A stretch of DNA of 64,000 bases from CADCWK01 sp964244115 (GTDB lineage: Bacteria; Chloroflexota; Chloroflexia; Thermomicrobiales; UBA6265). Below, in pieces: positions 17,401 to 25,249 of this stretch. The position numbers and the translations under genes are program-made. Below the pieces are notes generated by a model. It did no database searches and was not told the DNA's origin. It saw nothing but the letters and a program-made list of their open reading frames with translations. Position 1 is the first letter of the stretch, and each line of letters begins with the position of its first letter. The stretch spans positions 1-64,000 of the forward strand of contig CAXTHM010000001.1 of assembly GCA_964244115.1 (NCBI GenBank). Reading direction: 5' to 3'.

Positions 17401-18025
17401 ACGCCTAGCACTAATGACGATCGCGGGGCAGCCGAAAACCACCTCGCAGTACATTCAGGTATCCGGTCGAGTCGGGCGACGTCGTGATCGACCAGGTCTC
17501 GTCGTAACTCTATACAGCCCTTCAAAACCACGCGATCGCTCGCACTTTGAGCGATTTAGGGCCTACCACGATCGGCTCTATGCCGAAGTCGAACCAACAA
17601 GCGTGACCCCCTTCTCGCCGCCGGTCCTCGACCGTGCGCTCCATGCCGCGATGATCATCTACGTTCGCTATCTCGGTGCCGCCGATAGCGCGCGCTCACC
17701 CCGCACCCTTGATCCAGAAACAATGCGTCGGGTAGTGGACCTTATGACTGAGCGTTGCCGAATGGTCGATCCTGAGGAACTCGACCACCTGACCAACATG
17801 CTCGAAAAGCGAGCTCGTGAGTGGACACGCTGGGAGAAGTCGCTCTGGGATCGGAGCACAATGGCTTCAGCGCCCGCCAATTCGTTCCTCTTCTATGGAG
17901 CGGGCGAGCACGTGGATGAGGACGACATGCTTCGGTCCTGGCCGATGTTGCGATCGATGCGCAACGTTGACGCGGAATGCGAAGCGGAGATTACGTTCAA
18001 GTACGCCGACGACGAGGAGCAATAA
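14498..18025 (+). CDS. drmA: DISARM helicase DrmA
   Basis: This 1175-aa superfamily 2 helicase matches DrmA in size and motif order. The Walker A motif is PTGGGKT (528-534), motif II is DELH (749-752) and motif III is STAT (789-792). EVGVDIQRL is motif V and QVSGRVGR (987-994) is motif VI. A zinc-ribbon insertion lies between motifs I and II, with CPWC at 640-643 and Cys682/Cys687. The N-terminal 500 residues are the DrmA-specific region. In DISARM, DrmA acts with DrmB on incoming unmodified phage DNA; a DNA-entry block rather than simple cleavage is known for the family. GGAAGGATGG precedes the ATG, and the stop is 1 bp from the drmB start. GC is lower than in the flanking genes. Confidence 0.93.
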   Translation: MSTATRDLNMRNRARIIDSLQAEMVGPRPAGAPITAETIASSISSDKARKPHRQAETGEEILTDKPTTRYGVGVLYPRSAEAETTFQTEASSSPDSTMNNQAVWSEKEDEQRREPFESGDPDDLDLSEANAYSASSMAMSFLISTEKATHLTIEGSGGRYEARQIQVLKDGKTSYRPTWWLRRPVRFSIVVPVRSLVPSGRISKHIFELRNPNTEVGAQVEGIGDLDLAIEIFARPGRTSQGSLLLTVCLVNHSVDQGRGKNDPWCLFQSFFSARIVSDDATEGILPYPAQERMDPADKATREEEASLDLLYRDRRVFATGHGCSADWDREDGEIRARSISALSFPTARTQGLTPNLVDKDGVKIDASMAVLSRLGDDPSSWASLERLVSAYNTWIADTKASVPGLGLTPRQREAAERNIAGCETAAVRIAEGIQYLRDDDTARRAFRLANQAMDLQQSASVLPARTPTIAADTGKIEFDAPYGGPDQNEISPGSWRAFQIGFLLASVRSTVEADDPDHDAVELIWFPTGGGKTEAYLGLAAFSMFHRRLTDPRDAGVSVLMRYTLRLLTTQQFERASSLLCAMEYLRREQPQSLGDTAFSIGIWVGGGATPNRRRDALAAKKRLESGERGATGFVLERCPWCGAGLTPVEHASKKKTDRWKVPALYISNAGAGGSTVFLRCPDISCVFSDHLPVYVTDDDIYALRPSLVIGTIDKFAGLAWKIEPRALFGLDEGGQRRISPPRLIIQDELHLISGPLGSIAGLYESVIEDLCMDRRGGVPVRPKIVASTATIRRSSQQVRALYARDKVHLFPPSGIDVDDSFFAKKDHDDPGKIYVGIHAPSLGSVQTQWLRTFAALHQAPQALTEEDRDPWWTNLGFFNSIREMGTAHTLYDTDVRDYLKVTWNRMGLEGSECRWLNSIQELTGGMSSDLMKDTMRTLNAPYRGKTTASVDVCLASNVIEVGVDIQRLALMTIAGQPKTTSQYIQVSGRVGRRRDRPGLVVTLYSPSKPRDRSHFERFRAYHDRLYAEVEPTSVTPFSPPVLDRALHAAMIIYVRYLGAADSARSPRTLDPETMRRVVDLMTERCRMVDPEELDHLTNMLEKRAREWTRWEKSLWDRSTMASAPANSFLFYGAGEHVDEDDMLRSWPMLRSMRNVDAECEAEITFKYADDEEQ

Positions 18026-18026
18026 C

Positions 18027-19958
18027 ATGGTGCCGTTGCCAGTTCGCCGTGCCCAACTGATCGCTCCTTTTGGTGTAGGGGCGATGATGGTGAGTTCAGA
18101 TGGCTTGAGTCTTATCTGCGGAGGTCTCGACCACTGGTTCTCGTCGACATCCTCGAGCCATCCGGACCCGGAGGAATTCATTGTTCATGAGTGGCGGCTC
18201 GAGCGGGAGTTGGGTGTGGACGAGTTTCGTCTGCCACCGGATTTCCGCACCCCAGACCGTACTCAGTCAGGCGAGAGGAGCAACGTCAACACCTTCCTCA
18301 AGGTTCCCTTTTTGCGGTTCCCACAGACGCACGTCTGTCCCCGGTGCGGACACCTGGAGGAATACCCACTCACGCAACGGGGTGCGGTCCGGTGCCAGCA
18401 TTGTCCACAGCAGTTTCAGACCTCGAAATATCGTCCCAAAATGGTGCAGGTTCGGTTTGTAACCATCTGCGGTCATGGACATATTCAGGACTTTCCATGG
18501 CGGGAATGGGTCCATAAATCCTCCTTACCGTCCTGCGCCGAGCCAATGAAGCTGTCCAGCTCCGGTGGCGCTGACCTAGGCTCACTCTTTGTGCGATGTG
18601 GCTGTGGAGCACGTCGCTCACTCGCTGGAATAACGAATGGCGGAAAGCCCACCGAGGCCGGTGAGGAGTCCGGACCGGAAACATCCTTCCTCTCGCAGGA
18701 ACTGGACGTCAATGGGACAGCGTTCACCTGCCAGGGTGCCCGCCCGTGGGTAGGTGAGACACGGGCGAAAGGCGCGGGCTGCGGCGAACATCTGATGGGG
18801 GCTCTTCGCGGAGCGACGAACATCCACTATCCTCAAGTACTCTCCGCCATCTATCTACCGAATGGGACTGACGAACAGAGCAGGCTGCTTCAGGAAATGC
18901 TGGACCGGCAGTCAGTTAGGAAAACGATCGCCGCCGTGGCACTCGGCGGTGGGAAGGTCTCTGGTGACCTTCTGAAAACGCTCCACGGACCGATGTTCGA
19001 CGACTACACCCCTGCCCAAATCGAAGCCGGAATTGCACGTTCAAAGGAAGAAGTTGATCCGGTCCAGGTTCGACAGGCGGGGGATACCCACGAGACGGCG
19101 TTCCGGCGGCAAGAGTACGAAACGCTCCGGAAAAGTCGTGACACCGACTCACTCATCGTCAAGGAACAACACGTCGAGTTTGACCGGTACCCCGGACTGG
19201 CAGGAGTGGGACGGCTGTGCCTGGTCGAGAAGCTCCTAGAAACCCGCGTCATGACGGGATTCTCCCGAGTGAAGCCGTCGGACGGGGTGTACAACAAGGA
19301 GACGAGCAATCATCTGCTGTGGAAGCGTGCTCCGACCGAGAACACATGGTTACCCGCCTACGTGACTCGCGGCGAAGGCATCTACTTCGAGCTCGACAGC
19401 CAGAAAGTCAAGCGTTGGGAAACAATTCCAGAAGTGGTGGCGAGAATACAGCGACTTCAGGATAACCAGCAGAAGGCGGATGAAAAGCGGGGCGTCTCAA
19501 CCTTTGATCCGGTCTCTCCCCGATTCGTTCTTCTGCATACGCTCGCGCATTTGATGATCAATCAACTGGTGTTTAACTGTGGTTACAGCAGCACCGCTCT
19601 TCGTGAGCGACTGTTCGTGAGCGACGATAACGACCATCCAATGGCCGGCGTGCTCATCTACACCGCTTCTGGGGATTCGGAGGGAACCATGGGAGGCCTG
19701 GTGCGTATGGGCCAGCCCGGCAACCTCTCCAACGTAATGGTTGAGGCCCTGGAGAAAGCTCGCTGGTGTAGCAGTGATCCGATCTGCATGGAGGTCGGTG
19801 CGAATGGCCAAGGACCCGACTCCTGCAACTTGGCAGCCTGCCACAATTGTGCCCTCGTGCCTGAAACCTCCTGCGAGCAGTTTAATAGGTTCCTCGACCG
19901 GTGGACCGTCGTGGGCAGTGACGTTGACGGTTCGAATAAGGGATATTTCTGTGTCTAA
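18027..19958 (+). CDS. drmB: DISARM protein DrmB (DUF1998)
   Basis: This 643-aa protein begins MVPLPVRRAQLIAPFGVGAM, the characteristic DrmB N-terminus, which fixes the ATG at 18027 rather than upstream frames. A four-cysteine zinc ribbon (CPRC at 104-107, CQHC at 123-126) is followed by VRFVTICGHGHIQDFPW. The C-terminal DUF1998 region contains RFVLLHTLAHLMINQLVF and GVLIYTASGDSEGTMGGL. A Cys-rich tail begins at Cys581 (WCSSDPIC, then CNLAACHNC). DrmB forms a complex with DrmA in DISARM. No DrmC follows; the next gene is a convergent serine hydrolase. Confidence 0.93.
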   Translation: MVPLPVRRAQLIAPFGVGAMMVSSDGLSLICGGLDHWFSSTSSSHPDPEEFIVHEWRLERELGVDEFRLPPDFRTPDRTQSGERSNVNTFLKVPFLRFPQTHVCPRCGHLEEYPLTQRGAVRCQHCPQQFQTSKYRPKMVQVRFVTICGHGHIQDFPWREWVHKSSLPSCAEPMKLSSSGGADLGSLFVRCGCGARRSLAGITNGGKPTEAGEESGPETSFLSQELDVNGTAFTCQGARPWVGETRAKGAGCGEHLMGALRGATNIHYPQVLSAIYLPNGTDEQSRLLQEMLDRQSVRKTIAAVALGGGKVSGDLLKTLHGPMFDDYTPAQIEAGIARSKEEVDPVQVRQAGDTHETAFRRQEYETLRKSRDTDSLIVKEQHVEFDRYPGLAGVGRLCLVEKLLETRVMTGFSRVKPSDGVYNKETSNHLLWKRAPTENTWLPAYVTRGEGIYFELDSQKVKRWETIPEVVARIQRLQDNQQKADEKRGVSTFDPVSPRFVLLHTLAHLMINQLVFNCGYSSTALRERLFVSDDNDHPMAGVLIYTASGDSEGTMGGLVRMGQPGNLSNVMVEALEKARWCSSDPICMEVGANGQGPDSCNLAACHNCALVPETSCEQFNRFLDRWTVVGSDVDGSNKGYFCV

Positions 19959-19986
19959 GCGTGGGTCAGAGATGATCGGCTGGCGA

Positions 19987-20015
19987 CCAGCGAAGCGAAA
20001 GGGCGTGACCCTACG
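19987..20015. repeat. Fragment of the dispersed intergenic repeat at the island edge
   Basis: The stretch containing AGCGAAGCGA and CGTGACCCTACG matches the tail of the module A copy at 35640-35668 with few differences. It lies 28 bp after the drmB stop and marks the return to the chromosome-wide repeat family. It could be a recombination landmark at the right end of the defence island. Confidence 0.5.
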
Positions 20016-20047
20016 TCCACGATCACGGCGGACGGTCCCTCAACACA

Positions 20048-21262
20048 TCAGACAGGTAGACCGGAGTCAGACCCGGTCATCCCGCTCGCCGACCTGGAGG
20101 ACGCGACACCGGGCAGGATCGTCTCGCGGATGACGGGCCGCGGCCGGGCCTGGGTGCTCGGGAGGTCCAGCGGCGGGACGGTCTCGATCGCGGCGCTGAT
20201 GACGAGGTCGAGGCTGGGGACGACGTAGATCAGCGATTCGCCGTAGCCGAGCGCGAAGAAGGCCGGGATCCCCTGGATCTCGTCCAGCCACCAGTGGTAG
20301 CCGTACCCAGTCCCGCGACCGAAGTTATCGGTCTCGATCGGCTGGGCCTGGAAGGTCGTCGAGACCGCGACCCAGTCGGCCGGGACGACCTGGGTGCCGT
20401 CCCACTCCCCACCGTTCAGGAACAGGTAGCCGAACTTGGCCATCTCCCGCGGGGTGATGTGGAGCCCCCAGCCGCCGGCCGATTCCCCCTGCGGCGACTC
20501 CAGCCAGTCGGTGATCTCGACGCCGATCGGGGTGAAGATGCGCTCCTGGCTGAACGCCCGCAGCGTCTGCCCGGTCGCGGCCTGCAGCACGGCCGAGAGG
20601 ACGTGGGAGTTGCCGGAGTTGTAGGTGTGGGCCGTGCCCGGCGGGGCGACCAGCGGCAGCGCCAGCGTCCTGGCAACCCAGTCCGGGGCGTTGTCGAGGT
20701 TGGCGTAGTCGGTCGCGCCGCTCCACTGGAGCCCACTGCACATCCGGAGCAGGTCCTCGACGGTGATGTCCGCGACAGCCGGGTCGACCCCGGCCGGAAT
20801 CCGGTCCGGGATGACATCGCCCAGGCGGCTGCCCAGCGCCAGCGTCCCGTCGCCGATCGCGATCCCGATCGCGGCGCTGGTCACACTCTTGGTCGAGGAC
20901 CAGATATCCGTCACCCGCTGCGCCGAGAAGCCGTTGGCGTAGTGTTCGTAGACGAGGTCGCCACCATAGGCAACCGTGAACGCGGACAGCGACGGCACCT
21001 CGTAGGCCAGCCGCTCGCCGACGACGTCGAACATGGCCGGGTCGAGGCCGACGGCGGCGGGCCGGGCGTGCCGCCAGCCATTCGTCGGCCAGTAACGGGG
21101 ACGGTCGCCGGGCCGTGACTGGGCCGGTGTCCGGTCAGCGGGACCGGCCAGCGAAAGGGCGAGGGTCGCGGAAACGGCGCCGAGCAGGCGTCGGCGATCG
21201 AGGGTAGTCAAAGAGGATTCCCCGGTAGTGTGCAGCGTCGACCTCGTCACGGACGAGATCAC
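20048..21262 (-). CDS. Exported serine hydrolase (beta-lactamase class C / DD-peptidase fold)
   Basis: This 404-aa protein of the Beta-lactamase (PF00144-type) family has the nucleophile motif SSTK (residues 122-125) and a second motif around TYNSGN in the YxN position. A twin-arginine-like signal, LDRRRLLGAVSATLALSLAG, covers about residues 21-40 and suggests Tat export. Members hydrolyse peptides, esters or amides; few are true beta-lactamases, so the substrate is unknown. The start appears to be GTG 21262, although internal starts before the RRR motif are possible. It converges on drmB and returns to the high GC of the chromosome, so it is probably outside the island. Confidence 0.85.
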   Translation of the reverse strand: MISSVTRSTLHTTGESSLTTLDRRRLLGAVSATLALSLAGPADRTPAQSRPGDRPRYWPTNGWRHARPAAVGLDPAMFDVVGERLAYEVPSLSAFTVAYGGDLVYEHYANGFSAQRVTDIWSSTKSVTSAAIGIAIGDGTLALGSRLGDVIPDRIPAGVDPAVADITVEDLLRMCSGLQWSGATDYANLDNAPDWVARTLALPLVAPPGTAHTYNSGNSHVLSAVLQAATGQTLRAFSQERIFTPIGVEITDWLESPQGESAGGWGLHITPREMAKFGYLFLNGGEWDGTQVVPADWVAVSTTFQAQPIETDNFGRGTGYGYHWWLDEIQGIPAFFALGYGESLIYVVPSLDLVISAAIETVPPLDLPSTQARPRPVIRETILPGVASSRSASGMTGSDSGLPV

Positions 21263-21372
21263 GGATCTGACGTCACCTGAAGTTCACCACACGAGGGGCG
21301 ACCTGGTCGACTGCTGGAAGCACACATCGTGAGCAGACCGACGTACCGGGTTGAATCCGGGCAGCCAGCCCG

Positions 21373-21594
21373 TCAGTGGGACAGGACCTTGCCGAGGATG
21401 ACGATGCCGCCGAGGCCGAGCTCGACCAGGACGATCAGCCCCCGCGCGAACCAGCCGAGATCCGAGCGACGGACGGCGTAGATCGAGGCGATCGCGAGCG
21501 TCCCCATCAGGGCCACGACGGCCAGGATCAGCGATGTTCGCAGGCTCCAGACCCCGGTCAGGCTGAGCAGGATCAGCCCGACCGGCACGGTCAC
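21373..21594 (-). CDS. Small membrane protein, probable C-terminal half of a split gene
   Basis: This 73-aa frame encodes three hydrophobic segments: VPVGLILLSLTGVW, LILAVVALMGTLAIASIYAV and FARGLIVLVELGLGGIVILG. It begins with GTG overlapping the stop of the upstream membrane frame (GTGA). The continuous pattern of an amphipathic head, two segments, a basic loop and three segments suggests that the two frames were one protein of about 170 aa. That form would resemble uncharacterised five-helix membrane proteins of high-GC bacteria. A one-base indel near 21594 would join them. Function unknown. Confidence 0.55.
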   Translation of the reverse strand: MTVPVGLILLSLTGVWSLRTSLILAVVALMGTLAIASIYAVRRSDLGWFARGLIVLVELGLGGIVILGKVLSH

Positions 21595-21893
21595 CAGCGC
21601 CCGGCGGTGAAGGCGATCCGCCGCGCGGCGCTCCGGTGGTCGTCCGCCGTGCTGGTCGCGCCGTGGGCGATCACCTCCGAGACGAGGCTGGCCAGCCAGA
21701 GCGTCGTCATCGCGATGACGACCGTGACGACGGCCGAGGTCACGGTCTCCTCATCGACATGGATGACCAGCAGCATCACCGTCGCGACGCCGGTCAGCGA
21801 GGCGTAGATCCGCTCCCGCAGGGCGCTGGCGACCGTCTCGGCGTCACGCGGTCCGGACCGGCCACCCGGCTCCCCGCTCAGCAACTCCCTCAT
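21591..21893 (-). CDS. Small membrane protein, probable N-terminal half of a split gene
   Basis: This 100-aa frame starts at the ATG of MRELLSGEPGG (21893). It has two hydrophobic helices, SLTGVATVMLLVIHV and VVTVVIAMTTLWLASLVSEV, followed by the basic stretch DDHRSAARRIAFTAGRW and a stop. Its end overlaps the start of the next membrane frame. Either the pair is translationally coupled or it is a frameshifted single gene. The second is favoured because RRIAFTAG flows directly into the next hydrophobic segment after a one-base shift. It lies 13 bp downstream of the acyl-CoA dehydrogenase stop on the same strand. Confidence 0.5.
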   Translation of the reverse strand: MRELLSGEPGGRSGPRDAETVASALRERIYASLTGVATVMLLVIHVDEETVTSAVVTVVIAMTTLWLASLVSEVIAHGATSTADDHRSAARRIAFTAGRW

Positions 21894-21906
21894 CCGGCGC
21901 CGGCCG

Positions 21907-23136
21907 TCATGCGAACACCGCTTCGGTCGGCCGCTCCGTCGGCAGGCCGCCGGCCGCCTCGACGTCATAGCCCCAGCTCAGCAGACCGTCGCGCATCGCC
22001 CGCAGGATGATCAGCCGGTGGATCTCGCTGGTCCCCTCGACGAGCGTCAGTTGGCGGGCGTCGCGGTAGTAGCGCTCGGTCGGGTAGTCCTTGAGGTAGC
22101 CGATCCCGCCGAGCGTCTGGAGGGCGCGGTCGGCGGCCCGGATCGCGACCTCGCTCGCCATCGCCTTGGCCATCGACAGGTAGTGGGCGATGTCACGGTC
22201 GCTGCCGCCCTCGTCGACCAGCCAGGCCGCCCGGTACGTCAGCAGGCGGGCGGCCTCGATCTCGATCGCCAGATCGGCCAGCGGGAAACCGATCGCCTGG
22301 TGCTCGACGATCGGCTGGCCGAAGGTCTGGCGCTGCTGGGCGTAGGCGAGGGCGTACTCGACGGCGCCGGCGGCCAGCCCGACCCCACGGGCGGCGACCA
22401 GCGGCCGGACGACGTTGAGGTGCCGCATGACCAGCTTGAACCCGCGGTTCTCCTCCCCGAGCAGGGCGCTGGCCGGGACGCGCAGGTGGTCCAGGTGGAT
22501 CTCGACGACCGGGACGCCGAGGACGCCCATCTTCGGCAACTGCCGGACGATCCGGAAGCCGGGGTTCGGCAGGTCGACGAGGAAGGCGCTGACACCGCGG
22601 CTGCCGGCGGCCGGGTCCGTCTTGGCGACGACCAGCGCGAAGTCGGCCGCCGTGGCCTGCCCGGCCCAGAGCTTGGCGCCGTCGAGGACGTACTCGTCGC
22701 CCTCACGAACGGCCGTCGTCTGGATCGCGGCGGAGTCCGACCCGGTGCCCGGCTCGGTCAGCGCGAAGCAGCCCCGGAGCCGGCCCTCGGCGACGCCGCG
22801 AACGTAGCGCTCCTGCTGCTCCGGGGTGCCGGCGATCAGCAGGCCGGAGGTGGCGAGCCGCGTCGTCAACAGCAGGAGCCCGGCGGAGGAGCAGTACTTC
22901 GCGACCTCCTCGACCGCCAGGACCAGCCCCATCATGCCGTCGCCAGTCCCCCCGAACTCCTCCGGGAAGGCCAGACGGAGCAGCCCGGCGTCCCGGAAGG
23001 CCTCGAAGAGGTCCTCGGGGTAGACACCGTCGCGGTCGATCGCGGCCGCCCGGGGCGCGACGATCGTCTCGGCCACCCGCCGGGCCGTCGCCCGGATCTC
23101 CTCCTGCCGCTCGGAAAGCCGAAAGTCCACGGTCAT
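21907..23136 (-). CDS. Acyl-CoA dehydrogenase
   Basis: This 409-aa protein has the complete acyl-CoA dehydrogenase architecture: an alpha-helical N-terminal domain, a middle beta domain with FALTEPGTGSDSAAI, and a C-terminal helical domain. QTLGGIGYLKDYPTERYYRD and LVEGTSEIHR are both family signatures. Glu367 in VEGT sits where medium- and short-chain enzymes have their catalytic base. The FAD enzyme oxidises acyl-CoA to 2-enoyl-CoA and passes electrons to ETF. Chain-length specificity cannot be read. No other beta-oxidation gene is adjacent. Confidence 0.95.
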   Translation of the reverse strand: MTVDFRLSERQEEIRATARRVAETIVAPRAAAIDRDGVYPEDLFEAFRDAGLLRLAFPEEFGGTGDGMMGLVLAVEEVAKYCSSAGLLLLTTRLATSGLLIAGTPEQQERYVRGVAEGRLRGCFALTEPGTGSDSAAIQTTAVREGDEYVLDGAKLWAGQATAADFALVVAKTDPAAGSRGVSAFLVDLPNPGFRIVRQLPKMGVLGVPVVEIHLDHLRVPASALLGEENRGFKLVMRHLNVVRPLVAARGVGLAAGAVEYALAYAQQRQTFGQPIVEHQAIGFPLADLAIEIEAARLLTYRAAWLVDEGGSDRDIAHYLSMAKAMASEVAIRAADRALQTLGGIGYLKDYPTERYYRDARQLTLVEGTSEIHRLIILRAMRDGLLSWGYDVEAAGGLPTERPTEAVFA

Positions 23137-23225
23137 ACCCTCCCTGTGCGTGACGAACGTGCCCCGGTCATGGGTGACGGCCCCCTCACCACCGAGGGGG
23201 CGCCGGCTCGACCGCTGTCAGCCGG

Positions 23226-23645
23226 TTACTCGGGCAGCTCATACCGCCCGGACCGCCGCGTGATGACGAGCCGGTAGACGACCGTGTCGTCCGACAGCTC
23301 CGGGACGACCTGCGGCTCCGGGTAGACCACCCGCAGCCCGGCCGACCGCGCCGCCGGGTCGGTCAGTTCCTCGTAGGTGACCTCGCAGATGACGCTGCTC
23401 CAGCGGTCGGCCTCCTCGGCGGAGTCGACCTCGAAGCTGGCCAGCGCGTTGCGGCGCATCGTCCGGATCTTCCGGCCCGGCCCGCTGTGGGCGTAGATTG
23501 CCTCGCCGTCGTAGCCGTAGGCGAGCGGGACGAGGAACGGGCGGCCGTTGTCGACCTCGGGGGACGCACAGGCGATCCGGCCGACCAGCGCGGTGCGGAG
23601 CAACTGTTCGATCCGGTCGTCGGGGAGGACGCGAATGACGCCCAT
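23226..23645 (-). CDS. Pyridoxamine 5'-phosphate oxidase-like (NimA-type) flavoprotein
   Basis: This 139-aa split-barrel protein begins MGVIRVLPDDRIEQLLRTAL, continues with VGRIACASPEVDNGRPFLVP and GRKIRTMRRNALASFEVD, and ends with a short beta region. This matches the small PPOX group that includes NimA-like flavin proteins. Such proteins bind FMN or heme and reduce small aromatic compounds; the substrate is unknown. The expected length is about 140-155 aa, so it appears complete. It is divergent from the epimerase gene at 24068, with a 422-bp intergenic region between the starts. Confidence 0.82.
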   Translation of the reverse strand: MGVIRVLPDDRIEQLLRTALVGRIACASPEVDNGRPFLVPLAYGYDGEAIYAHSGPGRKIRTMRRNALASFEVDSAEEADRWSSVICEVTYEELTDPAARSAGLRVVYPEPQVVPELSDDTVVYRLVITRRSGRYELPE

Positions 23646-24021
23646 GAGCTGTCAGGACCTTCCGTGATGGGGTGGATAGCGGTGTCGCAACCCAGCACGA
23701 CGTGCTCAGGGTTGCCAGCGGCATGGTACCGCGTGGCGAGACGGGGTTCCCTCTCTCGCCGCCCGGATCGGGCAGGATCGGTCGACACGCCGATGCCCGC
23801 ACCCTCGTCGTGTTCGCCAACGGGACCGCCTGCGGCACCTTCTGGGGCACGGTCCCGCGCGTCGTCGGGCAGACACTGTCCGTCAGAATCACCGTCGTCG
23901 CCCTCCCCCTCTTCACCGGCACGACCCTGATCGGCATCGTCCGTCACCGGGCAACGCCGCCGACGCCGAGCGCCACTGGTCTCCAGCCAAAGGGGCTGAT
24001 GCTACTCCGGGGCAAGGGCGG

Positions 24022-24027
24022 CATAAT
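24022..24027 (+). promoter_or_regulatory. Putative -10 element in the 23646-24067 intergenic region
   Basis: CATAAT at 24022-24027 matches five of six bases of the consensus -10 and lies 40 bp before the ATG at 24068. AGGAG at 24055-24059 provides the ribosome-binding site. The remaining 370 bp back to the divergent PPOX gene contains no convincing gene; longer frames there are GC-driven. Confidence 0.4.
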
Positions 24028-24067
24028 GAGCCGAGCTTTCCCATTCGCCCAGACAGGAGTTCACCGG

Positions 24068-24877
24068 ATGACGCGCGCTGTCTCGACCTGGTCCCTGCAC
24101 CGCACCCTCGGCCGCTTCGTCGGCCCCGACTCCGCGACATTCGGCGGCCCGTTCATGGCCCCTCCGGCCGAGAGCGGCGGGCTGGCGCTGCTCGACCTCC
24201 CCGAACAGTTGAAGGCGCACGGCTACGACACGCTGCAGATCGTTCACTTCCATCTGCCATCGCGTTCACCGGAGTATCTCGGGCAACTCCGGGATGCCCT
24301 CGCGGCGGCGGAGATCACGCTGGACACGCTCCTGATCGACGATGGCGACCTGACGGACCCGGAGCGGGCCGACGAGGTCGAGGGCTGGATCGGCGGCTGG
24401 CTCGACACCGCCATCGCGCTCGGGGCGAACCGGGCCCGGGTGATCGTCGGCCGGACGGCGCCGACGCCGGAACTCGTCCGATCCTGCGCGGGACGGCTCA
24501 CCCGCCTCGCTGCCGCCTACCCCGATGTCCGGCTCGTGATCGAGAACTGGCTCGGGATGTTCCCCGATGGAGCGGCCGTCCACGACGTGCTGCGGGAGAC
24601 CGGCAACGCCGTCGGGCTACTGGTCGACCTGGGCAACTGGCGCGGTCCGGACAAGTTCGACCAGCTCGCCAGCATCGCCCCGCTGGCCGAGACCTGCCAC
24701 GCCAAGTGCTACACGACCGCCGATGGTCTGGACACCGACGACTTCCGGCGCGGGCTCCAGGTGCTGAAGGGTGCCGGCTTCGGTGGTCCGCTGGCGCTGA
24801 TCTACGACGGGCCCGACGACGACGAATGGAAGATGCTCGACGCCGAACAGGACGTGGTCCGGAGCATCTTCGGGTAG
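24068..24877 (+). CDS. Sugar phosphate isomerase/epimerase-like TIM-barrel protein
   Basis: This 269-aa protein fits the xylose-isomerase-like TIM-barrel (AP endonuclease family 2) superfamily. Strand-end motifs RVIVGR, LVIENWLGMF, GLLVDLGNW and CHAKCY supply the usual Glu/Asp/His metal ligands. The N-terminus MTRAVSTWSLHRTLGRFVG is typical. Members isomerise or epimerise sugars or sugar phosphates with a divalent metal; the substrate is not known. The ATG at 24068 has AGGAG 8 nt upstream and is preferred over the upstream extension, which has no family character. It is cytoplasmic and apparently monocistronic. Confidence 0.82.
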   Translation: MTRAVSTWSLHRTLGRFVGPDSATFGGPFMAPPAESGGLALLDLPEQLKAHGYDTLQIVHFHLPSRSPEYLGQLRDALAAAEITLDTLLIDDGDLTDPERADEVEGWIGGWLDTAIALGANRARVIVGRTAPTPELVRSCAGRLTRLAAAYPDVRLVIENWLGMFPDGAAVHDVLRETGNAVGLLVDLGNWRGPDKFDQLASIAPLAETCHAKCYTTADGLDTDDFRRGLQVLKGAGFGGPLALIYDGPDDDEWKMLDAEQDVVRSIFG

Positions 24878-24959
24878 CGTTCCCGGTTCGATCCCAGACG
24901 CTCCCCCAGCGCCGGCGGGGCGTTGGCGAGCCAGGCATCGGTCAGCACCTCGCGCAGAT

Positions 24960-25227
24960 CGTCGTCGCCGATCCGGGCCAGGCGCCCACTCGGACGACCG
25001 CCCAGTCCGGATCGGCACGATCGCCCACGAGGGTGAGACGTTCCGGGTTCACGTCCACTCGGAGAACGCTGCGGAGGTCTCCCGGCAGCGGCGATTCCGC
25101 GACACCCTCGTCGCGGCCCTCGTCGCGGACAAGTACCGGATCACGACCGGAGGTGGTGTACGGCGACAGGGGCGCCTACTCCGACGCCGAGGGGCGGTTC
25201 ATCGCGAGCGTGAACGAGACAGCGTGA
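24960..25227 (+). pseudogene. Frameshifted gene remnant
   Basis: Two frames together give a plausible protein. Frame one reads IGTIAHEGETFRVHVHSENA and then SRQRRFRDTLVAALVADKYR from about 25008. After a one-base shift near 25148, frame two continues PEVVYGDRGAYSDAEGRFIA to a TGA at 25227. Codon use is GC3-rich in both parts and no start codon is evident. It looks like the C-terminal end of a decayed gene; the family is not recognised. Confidence 0.4.
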
Positions 25228-25249
25228 TACAGAGCCCGAGCGCGGTAGT

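Noticed and set aside
24880..24920. tRNA-like T-loop (GGTTCGATCCC)
   Set aside because: No acceptor or anticodon arms can be drawn; it is at the end of a coding region.
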